Source: Stomoxys calcitrans (taxonomy: Eukaryota > Arthropoda > Insecta > Diptera > Muscidae). Taken from it: DNA of 64,000 nucleotides. The notes under the pieces were generated by a model, which saw nothing but the letters and a program-made list of their open reading frames with translations, was not told where the DNA came from and did not search any database. How positions within the stretch are numbered: position 1 is the first letter of the stretch; every line of letters begins with the position of its first letter. Location: positions 120,603,869 through 120,667,868 of the forward strand of contig NC_081554.1 in the NCBI RefSeq assembly GCF_963082655.1, read 5' to 3'. Below, piece by piece: positions 10,515 through 21,610 of this stretch. The translations under genes were made by a program, and so were the position numbers.

Positions 10515-11945
10515 CACAGTGGGCCAAATGGCAAAAAAATTGGAAATAAGTCTACAACTTTTTATCTGTTGATTTTAGCCATACAAAATGTTCTAGACAT
10601 TTGTAGAGGAGGACATAGGCTTTCAGAAAAGTGCTGTTGTTGGTCCATATCTTTAATACAGGGTGAGCTACAGGGTGTCAAAGTTGACCACTTTTGACTT
10701 CTCCAAGCTTCTGGGGGCCATAACTTTTGATCTACTCAACCGATTTACATGATTTAGGACTCTAGAGAAAGAGCTTGACAAGATCTAAAAAACTTATGCA
10801 TAAAGTACCATGCCATCGTGTACTGTTAAGGAGTTATGAATTGTTTAATTTTAAAATATGAAAATTTGGCCTTGGTTTTTTTCAGTGTTTTTTAAATAAC
10901 TCCGTCAATTTTAAAGCTATAAACTTCATACTTCACACAAATTATGCCAGCATATGTGTGCATAAAATACAAAAGGAATCACGTGAATATCTTTGGCGGT
11001 TTAAAAATGGCATCGTTTTCAATATGAAAAATATTTTTTTTGTCAAAAAATTGCAAAATTTTTCAAAAAAGATACTCCCATTTCCTTTAAGTTTTCGCAA
11101 ACTTTGGCCGTCAAAGCATTATCATTTCTTTCCATTTTCACAAAGTCGAGGTATTAAGAAAAGTTTTAAGTGCTAATTTGGCTAATTTCGATATCAAACA
11201 ACACCGTTATCTTAAGACCAAAATGGCCAATTTTTTTACTAAACTTCAAAAGTTTCTCACTGGAAAAAAAGTTCCACGGGGATTTTTTCGCTTTTTTTGA
11301 ACTTAAATGAAAGCTTAAAATGTTCCCAACATTTTAAGGTATGTCTCGCCATATCCTAGCCATAAATGAGATCGTAGCGATCAAAATACTGAAAAAAGTC
11401 AATTTTCAAGTAGTGCTATATTCATTGCTAAAAAACAAGTATTACGTCACATTTTATTGCAAAGATGTTAAATAAACTTTTATTTGGTAACACTTCTTCT
11501 ACAAAACACAAAAAGAATCATGGAAATATCTCTATTCTATTCCATTTTATGGAACCGGCAATAAAAAAGTCAATTTTTCAAAAAAGTCGAATTTCCCAAA
11601 TTTTGTTTTTGTTGTCCTAATTGCACATGACACACTATAGCCATATTTACGCAACATACCTTATCGTAAAGGAAATTTTCATACCTTTCCAACAATGTAT
11701 AAAACATTTCTCAACTCGGATTCTATCTACTCTAAAATTCATTTACACTTCATTAAACTCTATATAAAAATGTCTATTTGTGAAATGGAACCTTATATGG
11801 GGCCTACACTAAAACATTGATAGATTTGCCCAGGGTTTACAATACAAATGTGTTAGAATAAAAAAAGGTCTCCTGCCAAAGTTTAAAAAAATTGGAATAA
11901 AAATATGTGTTTTAGAGCGAAAACACTTCGCATCGGCGTGCGTTT
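10515..11945 (+). repeat. Left terminal inverted repeat, 1431 bp
   Basis: Begins with CACAGTG. Twelve bases further in is an A-run (AAAAAATTG), loosely reminiscent of a signal nonamer, but the match is weak. Every block compared with 14445-15875 is identical except one base near 11877. A 72-residue open frame (from 10958) appears in mirrored form in the other arm and is probably chance. The end at CGTTT is set by loss of match. Confidence 0.92.
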
Positions 11946-11993
11946 ATATGTATATTAGCTACTCCCAAAATAAAAAAGCATTTTAGTTTTGTA

Positions 11994-14048
11994 TTATTTG
12001 ATTTTATTCTCTACCAAATAATCTAAGGTATCAAAATTTAAAAGCTCTTTAATTTGAATGGCATCGGGATCGTCCTTATCTATATCGTCACATATTTTTG
12101 GTAGCCATTTAGTTCTGATGCTGTATAGTACCGGATCAGACGATAACAATAAATATTGAAGTAAATCATAATTTTGGTTAAATTTGGTGCTCTTTCGGGT
12201 ATTGAAAAGCCGGAACTGTTTAACATCTCTATTACGGGATTCCTGAGCTTCTTCTGTAAGTTCTCCTAACGGAAGTATGTTGTATTCCACAATTTCCTTG
12301 CCATGATGTAAGACTTTATGTACTGTCGGTGTTAAAGCTTTCCACGAATATAAATCAGATAAAATGTTTTTTGTGTCATTACTATAAGCTTCAAATTTGG
12401 TTGAATTTATCATCTTTTTGCTATTGATTACAGCCAAAATCACTTTGAATCGTCTTAGCAAGTGTTCATCAAGACCGGTTATTTTAGATGTCGATACGGG
12501 GTCCTCAAAAAACCGCCTTGCCGAGTTGCCATCATTTGTGCTTCCGTATCCGTAAAGAGGTTTATCTATTATAAGTCCCTTTTGTTTAAACTCCAACTGG
12601 ATTCGATTCTTCTCTTCCTGCCTCATTTTGTGAAGATCTTGGTTGTTTCTAGCAGAGACATCGCGGTTTCCAGGGCTAGTCCGATATTTAAGGTCATACG
12701 ATAAATGCAAACAATACTCCATGAATCGAATTCTACAGTGCAGGGGCGAAATACCGAAATTGAGCGCATTTTCGTTTACTAAATTTTCATCAGACTTGTC
12801 CTCGAATTGCCCATTCTTCTTGCCACAAATATTGCATCTCCAATTGGACATAACGCCAGTTAATGCGTTTGCCACCTTTCCATCGATCATAGTGAGTTGT
12901 AGTTGAAACGAAACTTTTATATTTCTTCCCAATTGGTTTATAACAATCATGGGTAATGCAGCAATTTCTTCCTTTATTTCGTTCACCAAAGATCGTGTTG
13001 TGTTCCGGTCTTCCTTTGTATACTCAAACCGAATTGGGCGACATAAATATTTTGACCCAGGTGTTCTATTTATCCATATATCTTGAAATGCATTTTCTTT
13101 CGATGATGAAGATTGGTCCTTGTACAATCTCATTCTCAATGGTACTAATGATGCCATGAAAATTGATGCGAAGTTGGTATCTATTTCTGTTTGTTGCTTA
13201 TATTCGGAAAATCCAGATGATCCATCACAACCCCATTTGCTGATCAAAACCACTTCGGAATTATTACATGTGTTCAACTGTTCTTCAGTAAAATTAGAAA
13301 TAATTCTAACAGCTGTATTTTCAACAAGATCAGCAAGTTTCACTCTTGCTTTTAATTCGTCCACGTATATATTTGATGGCACCATTTTCGTCCTGGTGTT
13401 GTACAATTTATGTTTTGAGGGTAAACAACCCCATCCTTTTTCACGAAGAGCCTTCCTCATTGTTGAGTATTTGTTTCTTGAGAGGCCTAGGTTCAAAATC
13501 AGGGCCAGTGCATCTTCCTCCGTGAATTCTGTAGTCGATTTTGGAGTTGGAATACTTTCTACCATTCTCTTTACCCTTTTCGGAGATGCTAATGGTAAAA
13601 CATCGACAATTCGTCCAACATTTTTGTGTTTTGTTTTTGGTTGTGTTTTTAACAATGCTGTTTTGAACGTATCTTTTATTAAATTTGGCGGATGTGCCGC
13701 CAATAGTTCCTCTTGTTTTTTCTTTTTGGTTTTCTCCGTAACTTCGTCGTATGCTTTGCTAGGCCGGCCGGGAATCAGCGGTTTAATTTCAATAAGTAGA
13801 TCCGATTTCAGCCACTTCTCATACATTTTGAAAAACTTGATTTTTGCGAATGAACATTCTGGCAACCTTCTCTCAAATGATTTGTAGAATTTTTCAAGTT
13901 TGTCTAAAGCGTCTTTATTTAGCCTTATTCCATATATGTGGTCCAAAGTGTAAACAAGTTCCTTAAATGACTCCGTGTATGATTTGGAATCATTTTTGAT
14001 GTCCCATACAATTTTCGAAAGAGTGGAATACTTCAGTATGACTTCCAT
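11994..14048 (-). CDS. RAG1/Transib-type transposase, 684 aa, intact
   Basis: A single open frame without visible introns encodes the recombinase of the surrounding element. An N-terminal basic region precedes a helical segment, ALALILNLGLSRNKYSTMRK (181-200). The RNase H-like core follows: KWGCDGSSGFSEYKQ carries D275 (RAG1 D600), and LTMIDGKVANAL carries D389 (D708). A zinc pair, C405 and C408 (WRCNIC, as RAG1 C727/C730), comes 16 residues later. A conserved STNDGNSARRFFE follows, then H577 and H582 (VHKVLHHG, as H937/H942) and TEEAQESRN with E603 (E962). The H582-E603 spacing is 21 against 20 in RAG1. Length is normal for Transib. No RING or other vertebrate RAG1 N-terminal domain was recognised. 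The known role is to nick and hairpin DNA at the heptamer border. The 396 bp between the start and the right repeat probably holds the promoter. Assignment is strong; activity is untested. Confidence 0.93.
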   Translation of the reverse strand: MEVILKYSTLSKIVWDIKNDSKSYTESFKELVYTLDHIYGIRLNKDALDKLEKFYKSFERRLPECSFAKIKFFKMYEKWLKSDLLIEIKPLIPGRPSKAYDEVTEKTKKKKQEELLAAHPPNLIKDTFKTALLKTQPKTKHKNVGRIVDVLPLASPKRVKRMVESIPTPKSTTEFTEEDALALILNLGLSRNKYSTMRKALREKGWGCLPSKHKLYNTRTKMVPSNIYVDELKARVKLADLVENTAVRIISNFTEEQLNTCNNSEVVLISKWGCDGSSGFSEYKQQTEIDTNFASIFMASLVPLRMRLYKDQSSSSKENAFQDIWINRTPGSKYLCRPIRFEYTKEDRNTTRSLVNEIKEEIAALPMIVINQLGRNIKVSFQLQLTMIDGKVANALTGVMSNWRCNICGKKNGQFEDKSDENLVNENALNFGISPLHCRIRFMEYCLHLSYDLKYRTSPGNRDVSARNNQDLHKMRQEEKNRIQLEFKQKGLIIDKPLYGYGSTNDGNSARRFFEDPVSTSKITGLDEHLLRRFKVILAVINSKKMINSTKFEAYSNDTKNILSDLYSWKALTPTVHKVLHHGKEIVEYNILPLGELTEEAQESRNRDVKQFRLFNTRKSTKFNQNYDLLQYLLLSSDPVLYSIRTKWLPKICDDIDKDDPDAIQIKELLNFDTLDYLVENKIK

Positions 14049-14444
14049 AACTTATAAATGTCCTTTACGCCTCTACAAAATATAATGAAGAAAATTTGGA
14101 TTTTGTTCAAATATTTATGCAATATATTCACAATTAATGACCCATTTCAGGTATCAGACGCAATCGTTAAAAGGGGTCCAAAGTGCCTCTTTTTACTTAC
14201 TCTTCTATAATTATTTACCTGGACTCGAATTTGGTTAAAAAAAATGACAATGAATTTTTTATGGGTAGGTTTTTTCACATTCATTGATACGGTGGATTTC
14301 CTGGGAATTCGACATAGCGAAACAGGTAACATTTGTCTGCATCAAATCTTAACACAAATATATATATATATGCAGGTATATTTCTAGGTTACTTTTTATT
14401 CAAAAATCATCAGCTTACATTAAAAATAGATGTAGGTACTATAC

Positions 14445-15875
14445 AAACGCACGCCGATGCGAAGTGTTTTCGCTCTAAAACACATATTTTTATTCCAATT
14501 TTTTTAAACTTAGGCAGGAGACCTTTTTTTATTCTAACACATTTGTATTGTAAACCCTGGGCAAATCTATCAATGTTTTAGTGTAGGCCCCATATAAGGT
14601 TCCATTTCACAAATAGACATTTTTATATAGAGTTTAATGAAGTGTAAATGAATTTTAGAGTAGATAGAATCCGAGTTGAGAAATGTTTTATACATTGTTG
14701 GAAAGGTATGAAAATTTCCTTTACGATAAGGTATGTTGCGTAAATATGGCTATAGTGTGTCATGTGCAATTAGGACAACAAAAACAAAATTTGGGAAATT
14801 CGACTTTTTTGAAAAATTGACTTTTTTATTGCCGGTTCCATAAAATGGAATAGAATAGAGATATTTCCATGATTCTTTTTGTGTTTTGTAGAAGAAGTGT
14901 TACCAAATAAAAGTTTATTTAACATCTTTGCAATAAAATGTGACGTAATACTTGTTTTTTAGCAATGAATATAGCACTACTTGAAAATTGACTTTTTTCA
15001 GTATTTTGATCGCTACGATCTCATTTATGGCTAGGATATGGCGAGACATACCTTAAAATGTTGGGAACATTTTAAGCTTTCATTTAAGTTCAAAAAAAGC
15101 GAAAAAATCCCCGTGGAACTTTTTTTCCAGTGAGAAACTTTTGAAGTTTAGTAAAAAAATTGGCCATTTTGGTCTTAAGATAACGGTGTTGTTTGATATC
15201 GAAATTAGCCAAATTAGCACTTAAAACTTTTCTTAATACCTCGACTTTGTGAAAATGGAAAGAAATGATAATGCTTTGACGGCCAAAGTTTGCGAAAACT
15301 TAAAGGAAATGGGAGTATCTTTTTTGAAAAATTTTGCAATTTTTTGACAAAAAAAATATTTTTCATATTGAAAACGATGCCATTTTTAAACCGCCAAAGA
15401 TATTCACGTGATTCCTTTTGTATTTTATGCACACATATGCTGGCATAATTTGTGTGAAGTATGAAGTTTATAGCTTTAAAATTGACGGAGTTATTTAAAA
15501 AACACTGAAAAAAACCAAGGCCAAATTTTCATATTTTAAAATTAAACAATTCATAACTCCTTAACAGTACACGATGGCATGGTACTTTATGCATAAGTTT
15601 TTTAGATCTTGTCAAGCTCTTTCTCTAGAGTCCTAAATCATGTAAATCGGTTGAGTAGATCAAAAGTTATGGCCCCCAGAAGCTTGGAGAAGTCAAAAGT
15701 GGTCAACTTTGACACCCTGTAGCTCACCCTGTATTAAAGATATGGACCAACAACAGCACTTTTCTGAAAGCCTATGTCCTCCTCTACAAATGTCTAGAAC
15801 ATTTTGTATGGCTAAAATCAACAGATAAAAAGTTGTAGACTTATTTCCAATTTTTTTGCCATTTGGCCCACTGTG
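14445..15875 (-). repeat. Right terminal inverted repeat, 1431 bp
   Basis: Mirror of 10515-11945, ending CACTGTG. The arms are the same length to the base. With 2.5 kb between them they form a very long potential stem. Confidence 0.92.
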
Positions 15876-16326
15876 CGGTGCCACATGCCATACAGCACGC
15901 GTAACGATGGACTTATTTAGAGGCGAGTTCGGTAAACACTTTCGCGATCGGGACCGGTCAATTGGCCGCCTAGATCGTGCGATTTAACACCTTTCGACTA
16001 TTTTTTGTGGGGTTATGTTCAAGCTCATGTCTGTACAGACAAGCCAGGTTCAATAGACGCATAGGACTCATACGCTTAGTCCAATTTTGGCATACTCTTT
16101 CCAACATTTCTGCCGATATCTTACGAATAAATGCTTCAATGTTGTCTTCCAATGCGTCAATTGAAGTGGGCCATTTGAGGCGCAGTCACGGTCAACATTT
16201 GCATGAAATAATCTTCAATCATTAAATTATATGGACTAGCGATTCAAATAAAGATTTCATGCATTTTTCTGAATTTTATATGTGCTATATTAAAACTTTT
16301 CTATAGCTCTTAAAAAATCACCCCGT
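15876..16326 (+). pseudogene. Mariner transposase relic, 3' part, with inversion
   Basis: Resumes the mariner reading after the target duplication: GATCHTARVTMDLFRGEFG, then frameshifted text matching CDLTPFDYFLWGYV, the third acidic motif region. At about 16052-16165 the sequence flips: the complement reads IDALEDNIEAFIRKISAEML and RVCQNWTKRM. The forward text then resumes as the usual C-terminal RRSHGQHLHEIIF. The 3' end at about 16326 shows TTAAAAAATCACCCC, a mariner terminus. CGGTG at 15876-15880 is the right target duplication of the inserted element. Confidence 0.82.
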
Positions 16327-16409
16327 AAGTGCACAAAGGATACACACACAATCGTGGGAGGTATGAAACACAGGTATGATTCTCAACGCACAAGTCGGTT
16401 GCTGGCTTA

Positions 16410-16724
16410 GATATATGTCCATAGTGGCATGGAGCGCATCCATAGTGGCATGGACCGCATCCTCTTTTCAACCTAGCCTAACACGTTGACAAAATGTGAA
16501 CGCCCGTGGACGTTTCGTTCACAAAAACTGTTTTTGATTTATGCACATTTGTAGTTGATCTTATGGCATCTGTGTGTTGATTCAGTTTTATAAACGAATG
16601 TGGTCAATTTGTCAATGTCATGATCGGTTTTTTTATGGGTGATGATCAAAAATGTGTATGCAATGGAAAATTAATGCCATATCCATTGCATAAAAGAATT
16701 AAGATCATTAAGCTCATCTGGAAA
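16410..16724. repeat. Dispersed repeat shared with 19985-20155
   Basis: From about 16490, blocks such as ATCTGTGTGTTGATTCA, AACTGTT and TTTGTCAA match 19985-20155 in the same orientation at roughly 80 percent by eye. Before it, CATAGTGGCATGG is doubled. No gene. Confidence 0.5.
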
Positions 16725-17131
16725 GAAAAATTACCCTCTCGCTACCTGGCACCGATTTCGACCATACTTAGCACAGTTTTTGGAAGTGATACCAAAACGC
16801 CATGTGCAAAATTTCAGATAAATCGGGCGATAATTGTGGCCTCTAGAAGTTCAAGAAGTCAAGTCCCCAAATCGGTTTAATGACAGTCATATCAAAACAT
16901 GGACCGATATGGCCCATTTACAGTCCCAACCAACCTACACTAATATTAAGTATTTGGGCAAAATTTCAAGCGGATAGCTTTACTCCTTCGAAAGTTAGCG
17001 TGCTTTCGACAGACAGACGGACGGACGGACACGGCTAGATCGACTTAAAATGACATGACGATCAAGAATATATATACTTTATGGGGTCTCAGACGAATAT
17101 TTCGAGGTGTTACAAACAGAATGACGAAATA
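16725..17131 (-). repeat. Family A repeat, copy A3
   Basis: Truncated minus-orientation copy. One to two units with ACCGATTT and GGCCTCTAGAAG, then the family end block: AAAGTTAGCGTGCTTTCGAC, GACAGACGGACGGACGGAC, ATATATACTTTATGGGGTCT, ATATTTCGAGGTGTTACAAA. It is cut by a MITE at 17133. Confidence 0.75.
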
Positions 17132-17132
17132 A

Positions 17133-17208
17133 TTGGGTTGCCCAAAAAGTAATTGCAGATTTTTCATATAGTCTGCGTTGACAAATTTTTTCACAGCTTG
17201 TGACTCTG
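17133..17208 (+). mobile_element. Mariner MITE, copy b (truncated)
   Basis: First ~76 bp of the MITE (TTGGGTTGCCCAAAAAGTAA to GCTTGTGACTCTGA), inserted at the end block of family A copy A3. The 3' two thirds are absent. Confidence 0.85.
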
Positions 17209-17655
17209 AATAAACTATTTTTAATGAGAGTTTAAGTTTTAAGTAAAACCACACTAATTAAGATATCACCGACAAAGAATTTTAGTTCAGTCTCATGATG
17301 AAATTAGTAGGTTTTTTGTTCAATAAGAAATATTTGTGCTAAGTGCATAGTTTTAATCGTTTGAATGATGCGTCTTTCCAACAGCCCAAACTTACATACG
17401 AACAGAGTAATGAAGTTAGTATATCACTGCCCAGTGCTGTACGATTGGAAACAACCAATTTTTCAAAATAATTTGAAAGAAATTTGCTTCCATGAAAAAA
17501 AAAAACACGAAATTCCAAACGCCTGTTCAAGTTGAACTCTCAATGTAAAACTTAAATGAAAACCACATAACTTTCAATAATGGATTTCCTCCATTATACG
17601 GCCTACATTTCTTTTATTTCAACTAAGCCGTATTACACGTACACTGACAGAAACC
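17209..17655. other. Spacer, nothing recognised
   Basis: No gene or repeat boundary seen between the truncated MITE and family C. Confidence 0.4.
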
Positions 17656-17657
17656 AC

Positions 17658-19962
17658 TAAGGAAAGGCTAAAGTCGGCCGGTGCCGACTGCATAATACCC
17701 TACACCTGCCCTATAAGTACACAGTGGGAGCTATATCTAATTCTGAGCCAATTTTGGTAGACCTCGGCGGATGTTTTCAGATGAGTTAATAAACAGTCCG
17801 TATCAAATTTCGAGCAAATATGTTCAAACGGAACCGATTTCGAGCAAACTTCTTAGACATTGTGGTAGTAATCGAAGAAAGCGTTTTACAACGTAGTGGC
17901 AAGATTGGTCAAAAAATGCGCTTGCAGTGGCTCGACAAGTGAAAATCGGGACCGATTTCTATGAAATTCAACAGCAATATTAAAAGTCATAAGAAAATCC
18001 TTCCTGCCAAACATCGAGAGAATCGGTTAATAAATGAGCAAATTATTGCAATATTTCTCAAAATATATATGGAAGCTGTAGCTAAATCTGAAGCGATCTC
18101 TCTATAGTTTGGTTGAAACTACCATTGTAGTCGTCAAGGAAAACGTTGTACAAAATGTTGGGAACGTTGGTCAATAAACACACTTAGCTCTAGAAGTGAA
18201 AATCGGGCGATATACATATATGACAGCTATATCTAAATCTGAGCCGATTTCTATGAAATTCAACAGTAATACCAGGAATCATAGGAAAATCCTTCCAGGC
18301 AAATTTCGAGAGAATCGGTTAACAAATGAGCACTTTATTGCAATATTTCTCAAAATCGTAAGAACATATACGATATAGGACCTATATCTAAATCTGAAGC
18401 GGTTTCAACCAAACTCTATAGATATGGTGGTAGTCGGCGAGGAAAGAGTTATACAAAATGTTGGGAAGATCAATAAATGCGCCAGCAGTGGCTCTAGCAG
18501 TAAAATCGGACGACATAGGGTTAATACTTATTGTAAATCTAAACCGATTTCTATGAAATTCACCAGTAATGTCGAGAGTCGTTTTTCCTATGCCCGTGGG
18601 CATAGCAGAGCACGCGGAAGGTGTTAGCAGCTCGTGTGCCTACGTTCGGTCGACGCATTATTGTTAATTTACATAGCATTGTTGTTGTTTTGCACTTTGT
18701 TGATTGGTCGGGATTAGGGATCCCAAGTTGGGGCAAAAAGTCGAAATTTTCAAAAAAAAATTTCAAAAATTGTATTGTTGTCGTCACCATTAAACATGAC
18801 AAAAAACCGCCTACCCCAATCGGAGTCTATCTATTCTAAATTCCATCTATACTTCGCTAAATACGGTTCAAAAATCTCTATTTATGTCGAAAAAGGGTAG
18901 TAAAAGTCCATTTTCGGCTCAAACACTTAAATCGGGCGATCGCTTTAACCAAACTTGGCGAACGGTATTAAGATATAGGCCATCTTAACATAACGGACAT
19001 GCCTAGATCGTCTATGAGTATAATGACGATGTAGTAGCTTGAAGCGTTGAAAATGTGTATTTTGATGTGTTCCAAAAGGAATAGCAAAATAGGTATAAAA
19101 GCATATAAAGCATTTTTCGATAGTAGAACATTTGGTAGGTTTTGAACAGATTTGGTAGGATTTTTCTTAATTTTTGTAAGGAAATAGTTTTCTTGGGTGG
19201 CAACACTGGTCCCACACAGCCCATCCTCGAACATAACGGATAAAAAAAATACATTTGTGCCAAAATTCAGCTTCTATGAACATAAAACTATTAAGATGGA
19301 TCTTACACTTATAATGATGTAATCCCAAAATTTGGCCTGAAAATGCACACAGAGTATACCAAAGAGCAATGAATCATAAAATTGGAAACAGTTCTTACCA
19401 AGCAGCAACATAAGCTTAGCCAAACTTTAAATATGGCTCACATGTATATCTTCGTCCGATTTTGAGAAATATTGCGATAAACCGTTATTTGTTAACCGAA
19501 TCTCTCGTAATTTGGCAGAAATAATTTTTTTCTTACTCCTAACATAAACCTTGAATTTCATAGAAATCGGTTCAGATTTAGATATAGCTTCCATGTATGT
19601 ATATCGCTCGATTTTCATTCCTAGAACCACTGCAAGCTCATTAATTGACCAATCTTACCAAAATTGTGCACAACGCTTTCCTCGACGACTAACACAATAT
19701 CTCTAAAGTTTGGTCAAAATCGAGTCAGATTTAGATGTAACTCCCATATATATGTTCGTCAGATTTTGGGTAATTTGTCAACCGTAATTATTACATTTTG
19801 AACATATTTGATTTGCTCGAAATTTTTAATAACCCATTTGAAAACATCCGCCGAGGTATATCGAAATTGGTTCAGAATTATATATAGCTCTCACTTTGTA
19901 TTTAAAGGGTAGGTGTAGGGTATTATAAAGTCGGCACCGCCGGACCTTTGCCTTTCCTTACT
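17658..19962. repeat. Family C element, ~2.3 kb with ~52-bp TIRs
   Basis: The left end is TAAGGAAAGGCTAAAGTCGG followed by a CCGGTGCCGACT palindrome and ATAATACCCTACACCTGCCC. The right end is the inverse (AGGGTAGGTGTAGGGTATTA ... CTTTGCCTTTCCTTA). Internal units carry TATATCTAAATCTGAGCCGA, TTTCTATGAAATTCAACAG and AATCGGTTAACAAATGAGCA, in + orientation on the left half and inverted on the right half. About 700 bp in the middle (18600-19330) is unlike the units. No transposase text found. Confidence 0.8.
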
Positions 19963-19984
19963 GGTTTAAAATAACTCTGCACAA

Positions 19985-20155
19985 GACGTTGTCATAATGT
20001 CAACGGATGTACTAACGTTTCATTTTCAAAAACTGTTCTTGGTTTATGAACATTTATGGTTGATCTGAACATCTGTGTGTTGATTCACTTTTATGAACAA
20101 ATGTTGTCACTTTGTCAACGCCGTGTTTGGTTTTTTCTATGGGCGTGTTTCAGCT
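19985..20155. repeat. Dispersed repeat shared with 16490-16650
   Basis: Same-orientation partner of 16490-16650 (shared CATCTGTGTGTTGATTCA and TTTGTCAACG). It begins just after the end of family C. Confidence 0.5.
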
Positions 20156-20429
20156 GGTTTTGGCTGTAAAATTTAGCAGCAAATTAAGCGTTAAATACAT
20201 GTTTATGACACGCGAAAAGTGCAGATTTATAACAAGTGATCATTTATTGTTTTGATAAATAGTCTATGATATATTTAATCCTAAAATCAATCGACGAAAA
20301 CAAATCATAAAAAAATCAGGAACAATTTGAATTAATATGACGTTTGAGGTCAAAACCTTTGACTTACACGTAAACTCGATTTTGTTCAACTTTCGTTCAG
20401 TTTTTATATTTATGGAAATAGAAGAACTA

Positions 20430-20667
20430 TTGGGTTGCCCAAAAAGTAAATGCGGATTTTTCATATAGTCGGCGTTGACAAATTTTTTCACAGCTTGTGA
20501 CTCTGTAATTGCATTCTTTCTTCTGTCAGTTATCAGCTGTTACTTTTAGCTTGCTTTAGAAAAAAAAGTCTAAAAAAAGTATATTTGATTAAAGTTCATT
20601 CTAAGTTTTATTAAAAATGCATTTACTTTCTTTTAAAAAATCCGCAATTACTTTTTGGGTAACCCAA
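20430..20667 (+). mobile_element. Mariner MITE, copy c
   Basis: Full copy with TA at both sides and both inverted ends. Small differences from copy a in the A-runs and one substitution in the 3' end (GGGTAACCCAA). Confidence 0.9.
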
Positions 20668-20699
20668 TAAAATTCCCGAGAATTGCTGGTAACCCTGGA

Positions 20700-21610
20700 T
20701 ATGAACAATTCTTATTCCCCTTTTCCCGGGATCGTAAAAGCCGGGAAATGAAAACCTCTACTTACGAATCAAGTACAACCTGAAATCAAGATTGTTTCAT
20801 TTTAATCCAAATAAATAAGTAGAAACAATTTTAAATCAAAGTTGAATATCTTCTTCTTGATTTTATGTATTCCATTGTAAATTTTCTTTCTTTCTTGATT
20901 TGATTTTAAAATGCCATTTTCCTTGAGTGTTGTTTCCAAGCACGTAGTTGTAAGAAGAAAACCGTAAAAATCAGCGTCATATGTCCAGATAAATTCAGCA
21001 TGACACAATTGAATTTATAAACAAAAGTTTTGTAGTTCACACTTAAACAAAGAAAACATATAGACTTTGCAACTTAAAATGTTAATAATATAATTAAAAA
21101 GTCTGAGAATTTGACATTTCTCCCATCTGTTAGAGGGTTTTTTTTACATATTGTTGTTAGTCTCATCCTTTTCCTTAGTCTATGCCTAACGTTTGAAAAG
21201 CTCATTTTAAATAGCTTGTTTCTTGCCTGTAGAGGCAAAGAAAGAATAAAGAATTTTTCGTAATAGATGTCGCTAGCGAAAAAGTTCCATCTTTCAGTTT
21301 ATTTTTGTTTCATTAAATTTTCAACAGATGTCGCTAGTCCGATAATAAAAGTGTCGCTGAAAAGACTCAAAAACTTCAGCGTCATATGACCAGATAAAGT
21401 CAGAATGACACAATTGAATTTTCAAAAGTTTTGTAGTTAACGCATATACAAAGAAAATACATAGACTTTGCAACTCAAAATGTTAATAAAATAATTCAAA
21501 AGTTCTCCATGTCGCCAGGGTTCCTTGCACACTCATATATCAACGACTGAGAATTTGACATTTCTCCCATCTATTAGAGCTTTTTCCTTTGTCTATGCTA
21601 ATAGACATTT
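20700..21610. repeat. Tandem duplication, period ~408 bp
   Basis: Blocks CAGCGTCATATGTCCAGATA (about 20972) and CAGCGTCATATGACCAGATA (about 21380) start matching stretches running through TAGACTTTGCAACTYAAAAT to GAGAATTTGACATTTCTCCC. The second copy has about 45 extra bases (TCGCCAGGGTTCCTTGCAC). No gene. Confidence 0.75.

Larger units (their letters stand above)
10515..15875 (-). mobile_element. Complete RAG1/Transib-type DNA transposon
   Basis: A 5361-bp element bounded by CACAGTGGGCCAAATGGC and its exact complement, with a 5-bp target duplication. It holds two 1431-bp terminal inverted repeats, one transposase gene on the minus strand and short flanks between. It sits inside a mariner relic. 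No second gene and nothing like RAG2 is visible, so it is not of ProtoRAG layout. End heptamer, duplication length and transposase family all agree on the Transib/RAG1 lineage. Near-identical repeats and an open gene suggest recent insertion. Confidence 0.93.

Noticed and set aside
10958..11176. 72-residue open frame, repeated at 15214-15432
   Set aside because: The duplication is simply because it lies in both terminal repeats; sequence is low complexity and no start context or homology supports it.
13120..13887. 255-residue open frame on the plus strand
   Set aside because: It is antisense to the conserved transposase gene and has no signature of its own.
10515..15875. RAG1-RAG2 (ProtoRAG-like) pair
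   Set aside because: Only one gene is present; no kelch/PHD RAG2-like frame was found between the repeats.
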